DNA from: Kordiimonas aestuarii
GTDB lineage: Bacteria > Pseudomonadota > Alphaproteobacteria > Sphingomonadales > Kordiimonadaceae
Direction: 5' to 3'
DNA: 64,000 bases
NCBI RefSeq assembly: GCF_025574465.1
Contig: NZ_JAOBPP010000014.1
Location: 82,166 to 146,165, forward strand
This document shows positions 1 through 8,107 of the stretch, piece by piece. The notes beneath the pieces were generated by a model. That model saw only the letters and a list, made by a program, of their open reading frames with translations, was not told where the DNA came from and ran no database searches. Numbering within the stretch: the stretch's first letter is position 1; every line of letters begins with the position of its first letter. The position numbers were made by a program, and so were the translations under genes.

Positions 1-658
1 CGACATAGAGCGTGTCACCCTTGACGACGACAGAGTGCGGGAAGTTGAACTGGCCCTCGCCCTCGCCTTTCTCGCCGAATGACTTGATCATATTGCCGTC
101 AGGGTCGAATTTCACGATGCGAAAGTTGCCGCCGTCGGCCACATAGAGATTGCCGCCCGCGTCAAACGCCACGTCGCTCGGCTTATCGAAAAAGGTGTAA
201 TTATAGTCGCGGTCGAACCAGCCGGGGCTGGCGTAGTCCCTTCGGCCATAGACGCGCAGCAATTCCCCGCCCGGCGTGAACTGCAGCACCAGATGGTTGC
301 CCACGTCCGTTGTCCAGATATTGCCGTCGGCGTCCTCGCGCAGGCCGTGCGGGCTTTTGAACAGGCCGTGGCCAATCTCGCGGTCAAACTTGCCGGTCGG
401 CTTGAATTTGAGCAGCGCATGCTCCCCCCGGTTCAGCACATAAATGGCGCCCGGCTTGCCGCCATTGCCCGTGCTTTGCAACACACCCGGCACCTCGACG
501 AGGAACCAGCCTTCCGGCATTTCAAGCCCCGGCGCTTTCGCCTGCCAACTGGTGTCCACTGCCCAGGTATGGTCCGCCGCACTGCCGATGGACGTGACCG
601 CCGCCAGACCAGTCAGGGTGAAGACCCCCGCCATGCCGATCAGGTGTTTAAACTTCAT
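1..658 (-). CDS. NHL-repeat beta-propeller secreted protein (3' part outside window)
   Basis: The reading frame runs leftward from an ATG at 658 and leaves the window without a stop, so only about 219 N-terminal residues are visible. The first ~27 residues form a signal peptide (MKFKHLIGMAGVFTLTGLA...GSAAD), so the product should be periplasmic or secreted. The rest shows NHL-type blades with recurring G-x-I-Y/W, FDxxGNLYVAD and 'F.SPHGLRED..GNIWTTDVGN' style motifs, as in six-bladed propellers and the lyase domain of peptidyl-alpha-hydroxyglycine amidating enzymes. An AAGGA ribosome site lies about 8 nt upstream. It is transcribed divergently from the LysR gene at 789, which makes it a candidate target. 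The exact substrate is unknown. Confidence 0.85.
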   Translation of the reverse strand, partial: MKFKHLIGMAGVFTLTGLAAVTSIGSAADHTWAVDTSWQAKAPGLEMPEGWFLVEVPGVLQSTGNGGKPGAIYVLNRGEHALLKFKPTGKFDREIGHGLFKSPHGLREDADGNIWTTDVGNHLVLQFTPGGELLRVYGRRDYASPGWFDRDYNYTFFDKPSDVAFDAGGNLYVADGGNFRIVKFDPDGNMIKSFGEKGEGEGQFNFPHSVVVKGDTLYV

Positions 659-755
659 CTCGCTTATCCTTCTGTTTCGCTGGCCTTGAGGCCCCTTCAT
701 GCGCAGAAGATTGCTCAGCACGATTGATTATTCAAATATCGTATTTTTATATGTA

Positions 756-774
756 TGATGAATAAAATTTATCA
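756..774. promoter_or_regulatory. Near-perfect palindrome in the NHL/LysR divergent intergenic region
   Basis: TGATGAAT-AAA-ATTTATCA is an 8-3-8 inverted repeat with one mismatch, in an AT-rich island between two divergent genes and 14 nt before the LysR ATG. This is where an autoregulatory LysR site would be expected; the binding itself is inferred. Confidence 0.45.
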
Positions 775-788
775 TTTGGAATGGCAGA

Positions 789-1685
789 ATGGACCTGAAA
801 CAACTGCGCTATTTTGCGGCGATTATTGATGAAGGCGGCATGCGCCGCGCCGCAGACGGCCTGCATGTCAGCCAGCCGGCACTGACCGTCGCCGTCAAAC
901 AGCTTGAAGCAGCGCTGGGGGTCAGCCTGTTCAGCCGGACCGGGCGCACGCTTGAACCCACGCGCGAGGGCTACCGGCTTTATGCCCATGCCCGCGCCCT
1001 TCTCGCACAGGCCGAGAAGGCAAAAAGTGAAATGCGCGCGCTGGCGTCCCTCGAAGTGGCGGACCTGCCGCTGGCCGCCACCGGCATGATCGCGAACCAT
1101 GTGCTCGCCCGTCCCATCAGCCGCTTCCTGGGCCAGCATCCAGGGGTGAAAATCTCCCTGTTGCAGATGGGTGGACCCGCGGTTGAAAGCGCCCTGAAAC
1201 TGGGCGAGGTGGAGATCGGCTTTGCCATGCACGAACTGGACGCAGGCTTTGAACAGGTGCCGGTGTTTAGCAATCAGGTTGCCGTATGCCTGCGCGCGGA
1301 CCACCCGGCCGCCGCGCGTGACACCATCAGCTGGAGCGACCTTCTCGACCTTCCGGTCGCCACCCTGCCGCGCAGCTATACGCTGCATGCCCGGCTGCTG
1401 AAGGAAGCCCGCCGCCACAGCAAAAGCGCCAATATCGTGCTGGAGAGCGACGCCATGGGGCCCCTCACCGCCGCCATAGAAGACGGCACCGCCGTCGGTC
1501 TTCTGATGGAGGCGGCGAAACCTGCGGGTGACCATATCAAAGCGCTGCCGATCACGGAAAACAAGGGCTATCACTTCAGCCTGAACGCCTGCTGGCGCAA
1601 GGACATGCCGCTATCGGTCGCCGGGCAGGCATTAGTTGGATTTTTACAGGAAAATAAATCTAACACACTGCTTTTAAAAGATTAA
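789..1685 (+). CDS. LysR family transcriptional regulator
   Basis: A 298-residue protein of standard LysR length. Residues ~1-60 form the winged helix-turn-helix (MDLKQLRYFAAIIDEGG..., then the recognition stretch 'ADGLHVSQPALTVAVKQLE' and 'LFSRTGRTLEPT'). Residues ~90-290 are the periplasmic-binding-protein-like effector domain. It is divergent from the NHL-propeller gene, with a palindrome in the shared promoter region, so it probably controls that gene and itself. The effector cannot be read from the sequence. Confidence 0.93.
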   Translation: MDLKQLRYFAAIIDEGGMRRAADGLHVSQPALTVAVKQLEAALGVSLFSRTGRTLEPTREGYRLYAHARALLAQAEKAKSEMRALASLEVADLPLAATGMIANHVLARPISRFLGQHPGVKISLLQMGGPAVESALKLGEVEIGFAMHELDAGFEQVPVFSNQVAVCLRADHPAAARDTISWSDLLDLPVATLPRSYTLHARLLKEARRHSKSANIVLESDAMGPLTAAIEDGTAVGLLMEAAKPAGDHIKALPITENKGYHFSLNACWRKDMPLSVAGQALVGFLQENKSNTLLLKD

Positions 1686-1735
1686 ATTTTTAACCGCACC
1701 CCTCTTGAAGCAGGAAAATCGCTCCCTAAATATGC

Positions 1736-1802
1736 GATATCGGCGCCTGAAAGGGCCGATATCATAGTAACGTTGAAGTGAACATTGCTCAAAGGAGGAT
1801 GT
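1736..1802 (+). promoter_or_regulatory. ROSE-like RNA thermometer in the hsp20 leader
   Basis: The leader contains a 9-bp hairpin (GATATCGGC 1736-1744 with GCCGATATC 1755-1763) and then a second hairpin that traps the ribosome site: ACA-UUGCU (1782-1789), loop CAAAGG (1790-1795), AGGA-UGU (1796-1802). UUGCU pairs with AGGA leaving the G of UUGCU bulged, which is the hallmark of ROSE elements (U[U/C]GCU against the Shine-Dalgarno). Its position directly before an hsp20 ATG at 1808 fits the known family in alphaproteobacteria. The fold was done by hand. Confidence 0.8.
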
Positions 1803-1807
1803 AAGCT

Positions 1808-2296
1808 ATGACCAGATACGATTTTTCCCCCCTTTTCCGATCCACCATCGGGTTTGACCGGATGGCCGGCCTGCTGGATACCGCGATGAAAGCGGCAGAC
1901 CACGACAGCGGCTACCCGCCCTATGACATCATGCAGGCGGATGACGACAGGTACCGCCTCACGTTGAGCATTGCGGGTTTTTCGGAAGACGAACTGACGG
2001 TTGAGCAACAGGACCGCGAACTTGTTGTCAGCGGCTCAAAAAATACCCGTGACAATGAAGCCAGCTTTCTGCATCGCGGCATTGCCACGCGGGATTTCCG
2101 CCGCGTGTTCCAACTGGCGGACCATGTCAGCGTCAGCGGCGCCAATCTTTCGAACGGGCTTCTGACCATTGATCTGCTGCGCGAGGTGCCGGAAGACCAG
2201 AAACCCCGCCGGATCGAGATTCGCGAAAGCGCACCCGGCAGCCTACTGGGCAAGGCAAAAAAGCTGCTGTCAGACAAAAGCGCCAAAGCTGCCTGA
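1808..2296 (+). CDS. Small heat shock protein, Hsp20/IbpA family
   Basis: A 162-residue holdase-type chaperone expected to bind unfolding proteins in the cytoplasm. The N-terminus (RYDFSPLFRSTIGFDRMAGLLD) matches the IbpA-type class A rhizobial small Hsps, residues ~36-130 are the alpha-crystallin domain beginning YPPYDIMQADDDRYRLTLSIAGF and containing 'ELVVSG' and 'HRGIATRDFRRVFQLADHV', and the C-terminal extension carries the I-x-I-type 'RRIEIRE'. The AGGAGG ribosome site is sequestered in the upstream ROSE-like hairpin, so translation is likely induced by heat. A monocistronic unit, followed by a strong hairpin. Confidence 0.95.
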   Translation: MTRYDFSPLFRSTIGFDRMAGLLDTAMKAADHDSGYPPYDIMQADDDRYRLTLSIAGFSEDELTVEQQDRELVVSGSKNTRDNEASFLHRGIATRDFRRVFQLADHVSVSGANLSNGLLTIDLLREVPEDQKPRRIEIRESAPGSLLGKAKKLLSDKSAKAA

Positions 2297-2324
2297 TACA
2301 GTGAAGCGTGACCACAAACCTCGG

Positions 2325-2347
2325 GGCTTGCCGGCTTCCGGCAAGCC
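2325..2347. terminator. Strong hairpin between convergent hsp20 and response-regulator genes
   Basis: GGCTTGCCGG-CTT-CCGGCAAGCC is a perfect 10-bp stem between two convergent stop codons. The downstream T tract is poor (TTCGCTT), so it may terminate weakly or stabilise 3' ends. Confidence 0.5.
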
Positions 2348-2363
2348 TTCGCTTGACCAGCCG

Positions 2364-2774
2364 CTATGACGTGAGGATTTTTGTCAGCCGGGCTTTCAGC
2401 GCCACAGCGTTGATCGGCTTGAGCAAATAGTCTTTCACACCAAGCCCCTTGGCGCTGAGGATGTGATCTTTATCGGTGCTGCCAGTGAGGAAAAGCACAG
2501 GCGTGCGGGCACGTTTGGCATCAAAACGGATATTGGCACCCTTGCGGAGCATCGCGACAAAATCGATCCCGCCCATCGGTTCCATATTGATGTCGCAGAT
2601 GATGATGTCGAAACCGCTTCGGTCCAGCACACGCAAGGCGTTTGAGCCATCCGTCGCTTCCGTCACCTCAGCAAAACCAAGCTGGGTCAGAAGCTTGTTC
2701 AGCATGTTGCGGATCAGTTCCTGATCGTCAACCACCAGCGCTCTTTTGCCGGAAAAAAAAGTGTTATTCTTCAT
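2364..2774 (-). CDS. Single-domain response regulator (CheY-like receiver)
   Basis: A 136-residue stand-alone receiver. The acidic pair is in 'RALVVDDQELIRNML', the phosphoacceptor Asp in 'FDIIICDINMEPMGG', the conserved Thr/Ser in 'PVLFLTGSTD' and the Lys in 'KDYLLKPINA'. There is no output domain, so it must act by protein-protein contact or as a phosphorelay shuttle. No kinase is adjacent; the cognate may be one of the kinases elsewhere in the window. Convergent with hsp20. Confidence 0.92.
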   Translation of the reverse strand: MKNNTFFSGKRALVVDDQELIRNMLNKLLTQLGFAEVTEATDGSNALRVLDRSGFDIIICDINMEPMGGIDFVAMLRKGANIRFDAKRARTPVLFLTGSTDKDHILSAKGLGVKDYLLKPINAVALKARLTKILTS

Positions 2775-3004
2775 CTTCGCGCTTGTTCCCCGTCACAAGA
2801 TTCTTGTGTGCAGGTAGCACGCTACAAGGGGATAGCCAAAGTTGCAATATCCAGAAAGCGCATGTTTTTTTGCTACCCGCTTTCACGCTGTCGTATTAAT
2901 GTGTTTTAAACGATTGTTCTATAGGGTCTCGGTTGGGGAAGGGCCCCGAGCTATCTAGTTCATCTTTGTTCCGATTATGCTTTGTTACATGAAGGAGAGG
3001 GCGA

Positions 3005-3712
3005 ATGATCCTTGGCCGCACCAAAGCATTTATTGCCATGACTGCGATGACCGTGCTGGCCAGCGTACCGACGCTTGCCGCCGATGATGATTTCCAAAGC
3101 TGGGGTGAAAAGGTCTATGACCAGTTTGCCGCGAAACAGCGTTACCCGCGCCAGGCGGTAGACCAGAAGCTGGAAGGCACCGTCAAGGTGCAGGTGACTG
3201 TTGCGAAAACCGGTTCGATCATCGGCTTTGCCATCAACCGTTCATCCGGCCACGAAATACTGGATGCAGAGGTCTTGAGCCTTCTCGGGCGTATCAACCC
3301 GCTGCCCACCCTGCCTGACGGCAAGGACACCTACATCTTCAAGATCCCGCTGCGCTTCCAGATGGACGAAACCATGACAGCGATGGACGCTGCCGTTGAG
3401 GTGGATGCCGCGACCGATAACTGGAAAGACTGGCAGCGTGCCGTACAGCGCACCCTCGCGCGCAATCAGGGCTATCCGACACAACTGATCGACGAAGGCA
3501 TTGAAGGCACCGTCAAGGTGCGTGTCAATGTTGCCGGCGACGGTACAATAACCGCGCAACAGGTCATGCAATCTTCCGGCAGCGATATTCTGGATGATGA
3601 GGCAATTGACCTGATGCGGCGCATCAGCTTCCCACCGCTGCCAGAGGGCAAGGAGAGCATTGCACTGACCATTCCGCTTAACTACCGCCTGGACCATAAC
3701 CGGCGCGGATAA
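3005..3712 (+). CDS. Secreted protein with two TonB C-terminal domains
   Basis: A 235-residue protein with a cleavable-looking signal peptide (ends ...VPTLAADDD) followed by two repeats of the TonB C-terminal fold. Repeat 1 (~35-125) and repeat 2 (~140-230) share 'W...(V)..Q(..)YP.Q..D..(I/L)EGTVKV.V.V...G.I....I..SSG..ILD.E...L..RI...P.LP.GK' almost word for word, showing internal duplication. Classical TonB has one such domain after a membrane anchor and a Pro-rich linker; both are missing here. It therefore may not transduce energy, and could bind receptor plugs or envelope proteins in the periplasm. AGGAGAG ribosome site upstream. Confidence 0.85.
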   Translation: MILGRTKAFIAMTAMTVLASVPTLAADDDFQSWGEKVYDQFAAKQRYPRQAVDQKLEGTVKVQVTVAKTGSIIGFAINRSSGHEILDAEVLSLLGRINPLPTLPDGKDTYIFKIPLRFQMDETMTAMDAAVEVDAATDNWKDWQRAVQRTLARNQGYPTQLIDEGIEGTVKVRVNVAGDGTITAQQVMQSSGSDILDDEAIDLMRRISFPPLPEGKESIALTIPLNYRLDHNRRG

Positions 3713-3763
3713 TACCCGAAGCACGACCGCAAGGCACAATAAAGGCCGGTCACGACAAACGAG

Positions 3764-3793
3764 AAAAGCCCGACGGGAAACCGCCGGGCTTTT
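3764..3793. terminator. Bidirectional intrinsic terminator
   Basis: AAAAGCCCG (3764-3772) pairs with CGGGCTTTT (3785-3793), giving a stem flanked by A and T runs, between the convergent TonB_C gene and the acyl-CoA dehydrogenase gene. Confidence 0.85.
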
Positions 3794-3816
3794 GGATTCT
3801 GATACCGCGTTATGCG

Positions 3817-4932
3817 TTATGCGGCGTTTGACAGCTTCTGGAAGCGCTTGAGGTGATGGTCGGTATCGCCAAAATAATGGTCGATCATCACCAGTCGCTT
3901 GGCCACATGCGCAAGCGTCAGCTCCCACGTCACCCCGATACCACCATGCATCTGCACCGCCTCTTCGGCCACCATGCGGCCAATGCGGCCTGTCAGCGCC
4001 TTGGCGGCGGACAGGTGTTTCTCCCGCTCGTCGCTTTCAAGCTTGCTTGCCGCCAGCAATACGATGGACCGGGCCTGCTCTATCTCAAGGCACATATCCA
4101 CCATGCGGTGTTGCAGCGCCTGGAACTTGCCGATCGGCACACCAAACTGTGTGCGGGTGCGCAGGTATTCAAGCGTGGCATCCCGCGCGCTTTCCATCGC
4201 GCCAAGACTTTCGGCACACAGCGCAAAGGTACCACGGGCAATAGCCCGGCCCAGCGCATCCTCCGCCGCCTTGCCTTCCAGCAGGATATCGTCCTTCGCA
4301 ACAGCGACACCGTCAAACGACAGTTCTGCCGCCGCGAAGCCGTCATGGGTCTTGAAGGCCCTTACCGACATGCCGCCCGCGCCTTTCGGCACCAGCGCAA
4401 GCGCCAGGCCATTTGGCCCCTTGGCGGAGACAATAACCGTGTCGGCCTGCGCGCCGCTGATAACAACGGACTTGGCGCCCGCAAGGCTATAGCCATCGCC
4501 GTCTGCCGTCAGCGCGGCGTTCACCACATCGGCATTATAGCGTGCGCCGGGTTCATAGTGCGCCAGCGCCAGCAAATGCCCGCCCGCCACAACATCATCC
4601 AGCAGTGCGGGGCCCCGGCCTGTGGCACTCTCTTCCGCCAAAAGGCCAGCGCCCAGCACGGCGGTCGCGAGGAATGGCTCCACCACGATGCCACGGCCAA
4701 GCTCTTCCATCACCACCATGATGTCGATGCCGGTGCCGCCAAGGCCGCCGACACGTTCCGGCAATACCGCCGCCACAAGGCCCAGCTCCGCCAGCTCGCC
4801 CCATATCTCGGGCGAATAGCCGGTGTCGGACTTGATGATCTTGTCGCGGGTTTCAAAGTCGTATTTCTGGCGCACAAAGCGCGCAACCATGTCCTTGAGA
4901 AGGCTGTGATCTTCGCTCAGGTTAAAATCCAT
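3817..4932 (-). CDS. Acyl-CoA dehydrogenase family protein
   Basis: A 371-residue flavoprotein of the acyl-CoA dehydrogenase superfamily, catalysing alpha,beta-desaturation of an acyl-CoA. N-terminal helical domain (MDFNLSEDHSLLKDMVARFV), central beta domain with 'GAKSVVISGAQADTVIVSAK', and C-terminal helical domain with 'RTQFGVPIGKFQALQHRMVDM' and 'VQMHGGIGVTWEL'. GGGAAGGG precedes the start. It lies 16 nt downstream of a second dehydrogenase gene on the same strand. Such pairs often form heteromeric enzymes in steroid or branched-chain side-chain degradation (known for FadE pairs); that role here is inferred. Confidence 0.93.
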   Translation of the reverse strand: MDFNLSEDHSLLKDMVARFVRQKYDFETRDKIIKSDTGYSPEIWGELAELGLVAAVLPERVGGLGGTGIDIMVVMEELGRGIVVEPFLATAVLGAGLLAEESATGRGPALLDDVVAGGHLLALAHYEPGARYNADVVNAALTADGDGYSLAGAKSVVISGAQADTVIVSAKGPNGLALALVPKGAGGMSVRAFKTHDGFAAAELSFDGVAVAKDDILLEGKAAEDALGRAIARGTFALCAESLGAMESARDATLEYLRTRTQFGVPIGKFQALQHRMVDMCLEIEQARSIVLLAASKLESDEREKHLSAAKALTGRIGRMVAEEAVQMHGGIGVTWELTLAHVAKRLVMIDHYFGDTDHHLKRFQKLSNAA

Positions 4933-4948
4933 GTTCTTCGCCCTTCCC

Positions 4949-6157
4949 TTAAAGTCCGAGGATCATCTTGGAGATGATATTGCGCTGAATCTCGTTCGAG
5001 CCGCCATAGATGGAATATTTCCGGCGGTTGAAATAATGACCGGCGAAGGCGTTGGCACCATCCGGGCCGATCGGTTCCTCGTTGGCGCCGGGCAACTCAA
5101 GCTCTGGCATGAACGGCAGGGCGTACGGCCCCACCGCACGGCGCAGCAGGTCGCTGATTTCCTGACGGATAACCGACCCCTTGATCTTGAGCATGGAGCT
5201 TTCCGCCCCCGGCGCACCGCCCGCCTGTGCCTGCGCCAGCACCCGCAGGTTTGTCAGCTCCATGGCCATCAGGTCCAGTTCCACATTGGCGATACGCGTG
5301 GCAAACGCCGGGTCTTCGATCAGCGTGCTGCCGTCACCCGCGTCGGTCTCGGCCGCGATACGCTTCAGCTTCTTGAGGCCTTCCTTGGCCGCCGCGACCC
5401 CGGCGATGCCCACCCGTTCGTGCTGCAGCAGATATTTGGCGTAGGTCCAGCCCTTGTTCTCTTCACCCACCAGATTTTCCACCGGCACCTTGACGTCCTG
5501 GAAGAAGACCTCATTGACCTCATGGCCACCCTCGATCGTGATAATCGGGCGCATTTCAACGCCGGGGGTATCCATATCAATCAGCAGAAAGCTGATGCCT
5601 TCCTGTGGTTTGCCCGCGCTTGAAGTGCGCACAAGGCAGAAGATCCAGTCGGCATACTGGCCCATAGTGGTCCATGTTTTCTGGCCGTTGACGATATAAT
5701 GGTCCCCGTCGCGCACCGCTTTGGTCTTGAGGCTGGCAAGGTCCGAGCCCGCGCCTGGCTCTGAATAGCCCTGACACCACCAATCGTCACAATTGAGGAT
5801 ACGCGGCAGGTAATGCGCCTTCTGTTCTTCTGACCCAAAGGCGATCAGCACGGGCCCCAGCATGTTCAGGCCAAAGGGCGGCAACTCGGGCGCGCCCGCT
5901 TTGACGCATTCTTCTTCAAAGATATGCTTCTGGAACGGCGTAAAGCCGGAGCCGCCGTGTTCCTTTGGCCAGCTGTGTACCGCCCAGCCCTTCTCATTAA
6001 GGATGCGCTGCCAGGTGATATAATCCTCGCGCGCAGGCATGCGGCCCGCCTTTACGGCTTTGGAAATATGAGACGGCAGCTTTTCCGCCAGAAATGACCG
6101 CACTTCCTCACGGAAGGCCTTGTCCTCATCAGTATAGTCAAGACGCATTTTACCCAT
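4949..6157 (-). CDS. Acyl-CoA dehydrogenase family protein
   Basis: About 402 residues from the ATG at 6157 (MGKMRLDYTDEDKAFREEV); the ATG at 6148 is equally possible, whereas extending further upstream adds residues not typical of the family. Conserved parts are 'WPKEHGGSGFTPFQKHIFEEE', 'GYSEPGAGSDLASLKTKA', 'YIVNGQKTWTTMGQYADWIFCLVRT' and the C-terminal 'YSIYGGSNEIQRNIISKMILGL'. The last motif is shared with long-chain or steroid side-chain dehydrogenases. First gene of a two-gene unit with the dehydrogenase at 3817-4932. The natural acyl-CoA is not predictable here. Confidence 0.93.
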   Translation of the reverse strand: MGKMRLDYTDEDKAFREEVRSFLAEKLPSHISKAVKAGRMPAREDYITWQRILNEKGWAVHSWPKEHGGSGFTPFQKHIFEEECVKAGAPELPPFGLNMLGPVLIAFGSEEQKAHYLPRILNCDDWWCQGYSEPGAGSDLASLKTKAVRDGDHYIVNGQKTWTTMGQYADWIFCLVRTSSAGKPQEGISFLLIDMDTPGVEMRPIITIEGGHEVNEVFFQDVKVPVENLVGEENKGWTYAKYLLQHERVGIAGVAAAKEGLKKLKRIAAETDAGDGSTLIEDPAFATRIANVELDLMAMELTNLRVLAQAQAGGAPGAESSMLKIKGSVIRQEISDLLRRAVGPYALPFMPELELPGANEEPIGPDGANAFAGHYFNRRKYSIYGGSNEIQRNIISKMILGL

Positions 6158-6550
6158 CCAACTGTTGTTAGCCTTGTTCAAGCCTAGAAGTAGACCGACA
6201 ATGCCGGGCTTCAAGGCGGTGCGACAATTGTTGCCCAGCCCAATACATATGCCGCCCCGGCCAGCCCCTTTTGCATATCGCCAGCATTATGCTCAACCTA
6301 CCCAGAAAAAAGACGAACCACAACTACAGCTTGAGCAAAACACATATTGCCATTAACATTTTTTTAACCAAAACCCGCAAAGAATTCATACAATTAAATA
6401 AATATATGTAAATTTTTATATTTAAATACTTAGTATATTAATACCCAGTCAAATAAACTGGATTTTCGTACGATTTTTAGTTATTAATTACTTGTGCACG
6501 CCAACCAACTCGGAACTGGCAGCACTCAACCAAAAGCCGAGGTAGATGTT
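6158..6550. other. AT-rich divergent intergenic region
   Basis: Roughly 390 nt between the divergent dehydrogenase pair and the REC-kinase gene. The stretch 6350-6490 is very AT-rich compared with its surroundings and probably holds the promoters. I see no gene and no convincing named operator in it. Confidence 0.5.
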
Positions 6551-7660
6551 ATGCCAACACGGTTAAGGGATGTCCTACTGGTCGATGACAGCCGGGCGGA
6601 TCGTCGTTTCATTACGCGAGAGCTCAAGCGTTGTGGCAGCCCCTATCATGTCGATACCGCTGACACCGTCGCAAGTGCGCGGAAGATGCTTATGCGCAAG
6701 CATTACGACTGCGTGTTGCTGGACTATAGCCTGCCGGATTCCGATGGCCTTTCCCTGATGGAGGGCATGAACAACACACCCGGCAACGGCACAACCGGCA
6801 TTGTCATGATCACCGGCGAAGGCAATGAAAAAATCGCGGCCCAGGCAATCAAGCTTGGTGCCTTCGAGTATCTCTCCAAAAAGCAGATAGACGGACGCCG
6901 CCTGAGCTCCGCGCTTGACCGGGCGATTGAGCACTCGCGGGCGAAACGCACCCTGGAACACCAGCGTGTGGTGATGGAAAATTTCGCCTCAAGCGCGGCG
7001 CATGACCTGGCAAACCCGCTTTCGGGGGTTATCGGCTTCCTGACGCTTGCACAGCAGGGGCTGGAGAAGAAACAACTGGACCGCCTGCCGACCTATATTG
7101 AAAACGCCATGACCTCCGCCCTTTATATGAAGCAACTGGTCACGGATCTCCTACATTATGCCCGCACCGGCACGTCGGCTGACAACGCGGAGCATATCGA
7201 CCTGAACGACACGGTCGACACGGCCATCAATGTGCTGGACAAAGCCATCCGGGAGGCGGGCGCCAAAATCACCGTCGGCCCCCTGCCCACGCTTGAAATA
7301 TATCCAACCGAGCTGGTGCAACTGTTCCAGAACCTGATCGGCAATGCCCTCAAATACCGTAGCGCCGCGCTGCCATGCATCGAAATTTCAGCCGAAGAAA
7401 ATGACGACCACTGGGTCATCACCGTGGCCGACAATGGCGTTGGCGTGCCGGAGAAGTTCCGCGAGGACATTTTTGTCCCGCTGCACCGGCTGTTCAATGA
7501 AAACGTGGAAGGGTCGGGGCTTGGCCTCGCGATTTGCACCAAAATCATGGACCTGCATCACGGCGATATCTGGTGCGAGAGCCGCGAGGAAGGTGGCAGC
7601 GAGTTCAAATTCTCGCTACCCAAAAACCTTACCCAGGAGGAAAACACCGGCGCGGCATAA
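6551..7660 (+). CDS. Receiver-histidine kinase (REC-HisKA-HATPase), Cph1-like kinase core
   Basis: About 369 residues from ATG 6551, preferred over an upstream GTG at 6494 because GAGG sits 8 nt before it. The receiver is N-terminal (Asp12/13, phosphoacceptor Asp58 in 'CVLLDYSLPDSDG', Lys110). The HisKA H-box is 'SSAAHDLANPLSGVIGF' with His151, and the ATPase has 'LFQNLIGNALKYR', 'VADNGVGVPE' and 'EGSGLGLAICTKIMDLHHG'. No membrane segment or input domain is visible, so it is a cytosolic kinase switched by phosphorylation of its own receiver. It converges with the Rcp1-like regulator/ethylene-type kinase operon with only 11 nt between stops, suggesting one pathway. Confidence 0.93.
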   Translation: MPTRLRDVLLVDDSRADRRFITRELKRCGSPYHVDTADTVASARKMLMRKHYDCVLLDYSLPDSDGLSLMEGMNNTPGNGTTGIVMITGEGNEKIAAQAIKLGAFEYLSKKQIDGRRLSSALDRAIEHSRAKRTLEHQRVVMENFASSAAHDLANPLSGVIGFLTLAQQGLEKKQLDRLPTYIENAMTSALYMKQLVTDLLHYARTGTSADNAEHIDLNDTVDTAINVLDKAIREAGAKITVGPLPTLEIYPTELVQLFQNLIGNALKYRSAALPCIEISAEENDDHWVITVADNGVGVPEKFREDIFVPLHRLFNENVEGSGLGLAICTKIMDLHHGDIWCESREEGGSEFKFSLPKNLTQEENTGAA

Positions 7661-7671
7661 AAATCCGCCGG

Positions 7672-8106
7672 TTATGCTGGCAGTTCCGCTGTCTTGAACC
7701 AGAATTCCGACAGGGACTGCATCGCGGCGACAAAGCCATCAAGGTCATGCGGCTTTTTCAGGTAGCTGTTGGCACCAAGCTCATAACAGTCCTGCACGTC
7801 CCGCTCATCGTCGGATGTGCTGAGGATCACCACCGGGATCGTGCGAAACGCTTCGCTATGCTTGATGGTGCGCAACACCTCGCGCCCGTCAACTCCCGGC
7901 AGGTTCAGGTCCAGAAGCACCAGAGAAGGCCGCGTCGCGCCGTCGGGCCGCTTGCTCAGAAGCAGATAGTTGATTGCCCGCCGGCCATCGGCGCAGTGTT
8001 CCACCGGGTTATCAACCCCCGCTTTCCTGAACGCGCGTCTGGTAACCCGGACATCTGCCGGACTATCCTCAACAAGCAAGATCAGCCCGTCATTCTGCTC
8101 TGTCAC
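7672..8106 (-). CDS. Rcp1-like single-domain response regulator
   Basis: 144 residues from a GTG at 8106, which has an ideal GGAGG seven nt upstream; reading further upstream would run into the kinase gene in another frame. It has 'LILLVEDSPADVRVTRRAF', phosphoacceptor Asp66 in 'PSLVLLDLNLPGVDG', 'PVVILSTSDDE' and 'GANSYLKKPHDLDGF', the pattern of Rcp1 regulators that serve phytochrome-type kinases. There is no DNA-binding domain. The GTG begins 1 nt after the stop of the upstream ethylene-receptor-like kinase, so the two are translationally coupled and almost certainly cognate. Confidence 0.93.
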   Translation of the reverse strand: MTEQNDGLILLVEDSPADVRVTRRAFRKAGVDNPVEHCADGRRAINYLLLSKRPDGATRPSLVLLDLNLPGVDGREVLRTIKHSEAFRTIPVVILSTSDDERDVQDCYELGANSYLKKPHDLDGFVAAMQSLSEFWFKTAELPA

Positions 8107-8107
8107 T

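Noticed and set aside
3853..4977. 374-codon plus-strand open frame opposite the acyl-CoA dehydrogenase
   Set aside because: Antisense shadow; no motif, no ribosome site, and the opposite strand encodes a complete enzyme.
3817..6157. Complete steroid-degradation gene cluster around the paired acyl-CoA dehydrogenases
   Set aside because: Only the two dehydrogenases are present; no thiolase, hydratase or KstR-like genes are adjacent, so a specific pathway cannot be assigned.
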